The notes beneath the pieces are model-generated. The model had not been told where the DNA came from and searched no databases. It was given only the letters and a program-made list of their open reading frames with translations. Positions 7,005 to 9,113 of a stretch of DNA of 9,113 nt are shown piece by piece. Each line of letters starts with the position of its first letter. Position 1 is the first letter of the stretch. The stretch lies in the NCBI GenBank assembly GCA_023228875.1, contig JALOAG010000031.1, positions 1-9,113 on the forward strand. The letters run 5' to 3'. A program made the position numbers and the translations under genes. Source of the stretch: Bacteroidia bacterium. GTDB taxonomy: Bacteria; Bacteroidota; Bacteroidia; NS11-12g; UBA955.

Positions 7005-7965
7005 TCTCATAAGGAACTTCAACTAAGAAAGTAGCAGATCCAATAGAACCAACATCTTCTAATTTCACCACCACATCGTAGCGTCTAGTTCCCCCAATTA
7101 AAGATTCAATTGTGTAACTAAGGTCATTTTCACCTTCGATTAACTGTCCATCACAATACCAAAGACAACTCAAATGCTCTTCATTTAAATTACTAGAATC
7201 TAAAACAAAAGTTAGTTTTGCACTATCTCCAATTTCCAACTGCTGATTATCAATTCCAATTGCTCCTTCAATTATAGATCCAGTGTTATCAATAATTGAA
7301 AAGTGATTCTCATTTGCCAACAATCCTATTATTAAAGTTTTATCAACACTACTAACTCTTTCATTTAACACTCTAACAGCTTCAATAAAACCTGAAATCA
7401 CATCACCATCACAAATTAGATTAACTTCTAGTAGATAAAAGCCAGCAGGTACTTCTTCAAAAGTGAAAGATTTATCCCCTGAATTATCTATCTCACTCTT
7501 AAAAAGAGTCCCATCTAGCTCTTTAAGGGTGTAACTAAGTTTTTGATCTCCGTAACTTTGTTCACTATTCCAATCAACGCTTATTGAAATATCACCTGAT
7601 CCAACTAAGTTATCTAACTCAATTGCTATGGTGTTAGTTTGTTTGGTTATTACAACTTCAACCTCTCCACTAGCTAGGGCAACATCAGCAGAATCGTACG
7701 CAGTTACATCAAAACTCCACTTCCCAATTGGTAAAGCTTTTAAGATAAAAGAGTTTTCATCAATCTCTTTTACGATGGTAGTAGAGTTGGGTCCAGTTCC
7801 TTTAAGCAAGTAACTAGTAACACTATAATCTACATCAATTGACCTGTTTACAGTGGTGAATTGAACGGTTACATCTTTAGTTGTTTGTTTAAGATCATTA
7901 TCACAACTGACAAAAACTAAGATAGCTAAAACTAAAACAAGTAAAATACTCTTTTTATGTGCCAT
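6988..7965 (-). CDS. Secreted lipoprotein with tandem beta-sandwich repeats and a PKD/Ig-like domain
   Basis: No named function recognised. Residues 1-20 form a lipoprotein signal peptide (basic MAHKK, then a Leu/Val-rich core) ending in the lipobox FVSC, so Cys21 should be lipidated and the protein tethered to a membrane. The mature part holds two related segments of about 70 residues (about 51-117 and 144-215). Both run SYxLK, then SF near the middle, PxG followed by aromatic/Leu, a D-rich turn and a terminal IxIxL or LIIGL strand. A third domain (about 232-318) resembles PKD/Ig-like modules (LWYCDGQLIEGEN at 268-280) and has Cys267 and Cys271. Such adhesin-like or carbohydrate-surface proteins are frequent in treponemes and relatives. 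The start is supported by AAGGGGG (7972-7978) six bases upstream. It overlaps convergent ybgC by four bases; no clear promoter was found. Confidence 0.8.
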   Translation of the reverse strand: MAHKKSILLVLVLAILVFVSCDNDLKQTTKDVTVQFTTVNRSIDVDYSVTSYLLKGTGPNSTTIVKEIDENSFILKALPIGKWSFDVTAYDSADVALASGEVEVVITKQTNTIAIELDNLVGSGDISISVDWNSEQSYGDQKLSYTLKELDGTLFKSEIDNSGDKSFTFEEVPAGFYLLEVNLICDGDVISGFIEAVRVLNERVSSVDKTLIIGLLANENHFSIIDNTGSIIEGAIGIDNQQLEIGDSAKLTFVLDSSNLNEEHLSCLWYCDGQLIEGENDLSYTIESLIGGTRRYDVVVKLEDVGSIGSATFLVEVPYEIGFID

Positions 7966-7999
7966 TTTTTTCCCCCTTAAGAGTACTTATAAAATGGCA
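7960..7999 (-). promoter_or_regulatory. Inverted repeat enclosing the lipoprotein ribosome binding site and start
   Basis: TGCCATTTT and AAAATGGCA form a perfect 9-bp inverted repeat (arms 7960-7968 and 7991-7999) with a 22-base loop. In the leftward transcript the 3' arm contains the lipoprotein ATG and the loop contains the Shine-Dalgarno AAGGGGG, so folding would hide the start codon. This applies only if transcription begins upstream of base 7999 on that strand. A TATAAG just inside the arm could instead be the -10 box, in which case the dyad is not transcribed whole. Confidence 0.35.
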
Positions 8000-8034
8000 A
8001 TCTTGTTCTATTTACTTCAAATTTATTTTAATAT

Positions 8035-8078
8035 TTTACAATAATACTCATATAAGGTATGATATAAGTAAAATTGTA
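8035..8078 (+). promoter_or_regulatory. Promoter with nested inverted repeats upstream of the AbiEi-type antitoxin
   Basis: TTTACA (8035-8040), a 17-bp spacer and TATGAT (8058-8063) match the sigma-70 consensus at 5 of 6 positions each, the best-spaced promoter in the window together with that of dapA. Transcription would start near 8070, leaving a leader of only about 14 bases. TCATA-TAAGG-TATGA (8048-8062) is a perfect dyad lying over the -10 box, and TACAAT (8037-8042)/ATTGTA (8073-8078) is a wider one around it. Studied AbiEi antitoxins repress their own promoters by binding inverted repeats, so these are candidate operators (inference). Confidence 0.5.
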
Positions 8079-8083
8079 TTGAG

Positions 8084-8689
8084 GTGAAAATTATAGATTA
8101 CTTTAAAAGAATAGAAAAGATTATTAAAAAGCAGAAAGGGACATTGTTAAGTTCTGATTTAGATAAAAATGGAATTCCAAGAACTTATCTATCAATGATG
8201 GTATCAGAAGGTAAACTTGAAAGGGTAGAAAGGGGTGTTTATGTTTTGCCTGACTCATTAGAAGATGAGATGTTTATTTTACAAAAAAAGTATCCTAAAT
8301 TAATTTATTCCCACGAAACAGCCCTATTTTTGCACCAATTATCAGATCGAACTCCTTTTGAGTATAGCGTAACAGTTTCTAGTGGATACAAGGTTGTTGA
8401 AGCAATATCCAATAAATCCAAGGTTTATTATGTGAAGGAAGGTTTACATATGATGGGAGTTGTAGAGGTATCTTCATCAATGGGAAATCCAATAAATATT
8501 TATGGAGTTGAGAGAACTATTTGTGATTTGATAAGAAGTAGAAACAGAATTGATATCCAAATATTTTCTGATGCACTTAAAAGAGTTTCTTCTAAAAAGG
8601 GAGTAGACTTTTATTTGATGACAGAATACGCAAGATTATTTAGAGTTGAAAAGATATTGAACACCTATTTGGAGGTACTTCTTGCATGA
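8084..8689 (+). CDS. AbiEi-family type IV antitoxin / transcriptional repressor, apparently orphan
   Basis: Resembles the antitoxin of AbiE toxin-antitoxin and abortive-infection systems, which counters the AbiEii nucleotidyltransferase toxin and represses its own operon. The 201 residues are full length for the short AbiEi type. An N-terminal winged helix-turn-helix (about 8-56) includes GIPRTYLSMMVSEGKLERV (30-48) and the wing RGVYVLPD (50-57). The C-terminal domain carries the family segments YSHETALFLHQLSDRTP (75-91) and ERTICDLIRSRNRIDIQIF (143-161), and a final RVEKILNTYLEVLL. The start is GTG at 8084, the only usual start codon upstream of the conserved part. It sits inside a Shine-Dalgarno-like GAGGTGA, so an ATT or ATA codon 2-3 codons later cannot be excluded. 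The 3' end keeps the ATGA overlap and GGAGG site that would launch a toxin gene, but that gene is reduced to a stub. Function without a toxin is uncertain. Confidence 0.85.
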   Translation: MKIIDYFKRIEKIIKKQKGTLLSSDLDKNGIPRTYLSMMVSEGKLERVERGVYVLPDSLEDEMFILQKKYPKLIYSHETALFLHQLSDRTPFEYSVTVSSGYKVVEAISNKSKVYYVKEGLHMMGVVEVSSSMGNPINIYGVERTICDLIRSRNRIDIQIFSDALKRVSSKKGVDFYLMTEYARLFRVEKILNTYLEVLLA

Positions 8690-8748
8690 ATAAAATTCTA
8701 AGAACTTATTCAAATCCCTTTAACAATGTGTTCTATGAATATCTTTAG
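8686..8748 (+). pseudogene. Stub of the AbiEii-type toxin gene
   Basis: An ATG overlaps the antitoxin stop as ATGA (8686-8689), preceded by GGAGG (8671-8675), the arrangement expected for the toxin of an AbiE operon. The frame reads MNKILRTYSN and then stops at TAG (8746-8748) after 20 codons, whereas AbiEii toxins have some 200-300 residues with a nucleotidyltransferase GS...D.D motif. From about 8710 the bases are the 3' end of convergent mntP, so only about eight codons can be original. I infer loss of the toxin by deletion; the start signals are seen, and the toxin identity comes from context only. Confidence 0.5.
8687..8712. terminator. Hairpin between the antitoxin and mntP stop codons
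   Basis: TGAATAA (8687-8693) and TTATTCA (8706-8712) are perfect inverted copies, and the 12-base loop contains a further TTCT/AGAA dyad. The outer three bases of each arm are the stop codons of the two convergent genes. There is no T-run on either side, so it may be a weak bidirectional terminator or a 3'-end stabiliser rather than a classic terminator. Confidence 0.35.
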
Positions 8749-9113
8749 TCCTATTAAGATAAGGAGGATTCCACCAGCTATTTCAACTCTTCCTTCTAAA
8801 AATGAACTGCTTTTCTTACCTAGATAAATACCACTTCCTGAGATGATGAATGTTATGATTCCTATAACAACAGCTGATGGGATAATAGGGATACAAAGTG
8901 CTTTGAAGGTGAACCCAACAGCTAAAGCATCAATGCTAGTGGCAACTCCTAATAACAAAAGAGCTTTGTTAGTTATTTGACCCCTTTTATTAGTTGGGCA
9001 ACTTAATTCGTTAACCTGAGAACTCTCTTGGCCTTTAGAGCCAACTCTAATCATATTTATTCCAATAGCAGAGAGAAGTATTAAAGCTATCCAATGATCT
9101 AACCTACAAATAA
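8710..9113 (-). CDS. mntP: Manganese efflux pump MntP, C-terminal part (5' end outside the window)
   Basis: Inner-membrane exporter that removes excess Mn(II). MntP proteins have about 180-190 residues and six membrane helices in two related halves. The frame is open through the right edge of the window, giving about 134 residues of the C-terminal part. Visible are LDHWIALILLSAIGINMI (helix 3, like the family's DHWIAF..), a polar cytoplasmic loop, LLLLGVATSIDALAVGF (helix 4, with the conserved Asp of SIDALAVG), SAVVIGIITFIISGSGIYLG (helix 5) and GGILLILIGLKIFIEH (helix 6). The ATG at 9054-9052 is an internal Met, not the start, because the helix-3 homology continues upstream of it. The natural C-terminus is present. 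A yybP-ykoY Mn riboswitch often precedes mntP but would lie outside the window. It faces the antitoxin gene and bounds the lost toxin. Confidence 0.88.
   Translation of the reverse strand, partial: ICRLDHWIALILLSAIGINMIRVGSKGQESSQVNELSCPTNKRGQITNKALLLLGVATSIDALAVGFTFKALCIPIIPSAVVIGIITFIISGSGIYLGKKSSSFLEGRVEIAGGILLILIGLKIFIEHIVKGI

Noticed and set aside
8084..8748. A new complete defence system
   Set aside because: Only an antitoxin-like gene is complete; the partner is a stub of about 20 codons and no other defence gene is present in the window.
8710..9054. A complete 114-residue membrane protein starting at the ATG at 9054
   Set aside because: The frame stays open to the window edge, and the residues just upstream match helix 3 of MntP (DHWIA...), so this ATG is internal and the gene is partial.

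Overview
This AT-rich bacterial chromosome segment is mostly housekeeping DNA: a topoisomerase III gene, a compact lysine-biosynthesis module, a secreted lipoprotein, the remains of an AbiE-type toxin-antitoxin locus and the 3' part of a manganese exporter gene. The host is probably a low-GC spirochaete (Treponema/Sphaerochaeta-like). The reasons are the DapL route to diaminopimelate, a clear lipobox lipoprotein built from tandem beta-sandwich repeats of a kind common in those genomes, and a LysA subtype shared by treponemes and some clostridia. A Firmicutes-like host is not excluded; this is inference without a tree.

Layout: bases 1-126 are a divergent promoter region. A leftward gene probably starts just outside the window, and topB runs right (127-2298). 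topB meets dapB (leftward, 2295-3050) tail to tail, sharing the bases TTAA. A 136-bp divergent promoter region with an imperfect inverted repeat separates dapB from a rightward operon dapA-dapL-lysA-ybgC (3187-6991). ybgC again overlaps its convergent neighbour, a lipoprotein gene (6988-7965), by TTAA. Next, a near-consensus promoter drives an AbiEi-type antitoxin gene (8084-8689). The partner toxin starts in the usual ATGA overlap but is cut to about 20 codons where it runs into the convergent mntP gene (8710 to the right edge, 5' end outside the window).

The lysine genes supply DapA (condensation of aspartate semialdehyde and pyruvate), DapB (reduction to tetrahydrodipicolinate), DapL (direct transamination to LL-DAP) and LysA (decarboxylation of meso-DAP to lysine). 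The DapF epimerase that must act between DapL and LysA, and the aspartokinase and Asd steps, are not here. DapA keeps most of the residues of the E. coli allosteric lysine site, so feedback inhibition is likely. No lysine riboswitch is visible.

The points most worth a second look are the orphaned antitoxin with its beheaded toxin, the hairpins placed on all three convergent gene junctions, the inverted repeat between dapB and dapA, and the duplicated domain of the lipoprotein. I found no clear evidence of a wholly new system. No tRNA, rRNA, CRISPR array or insertion sequence is recognisable, and no gene-free stretch exceeds 140 bases.
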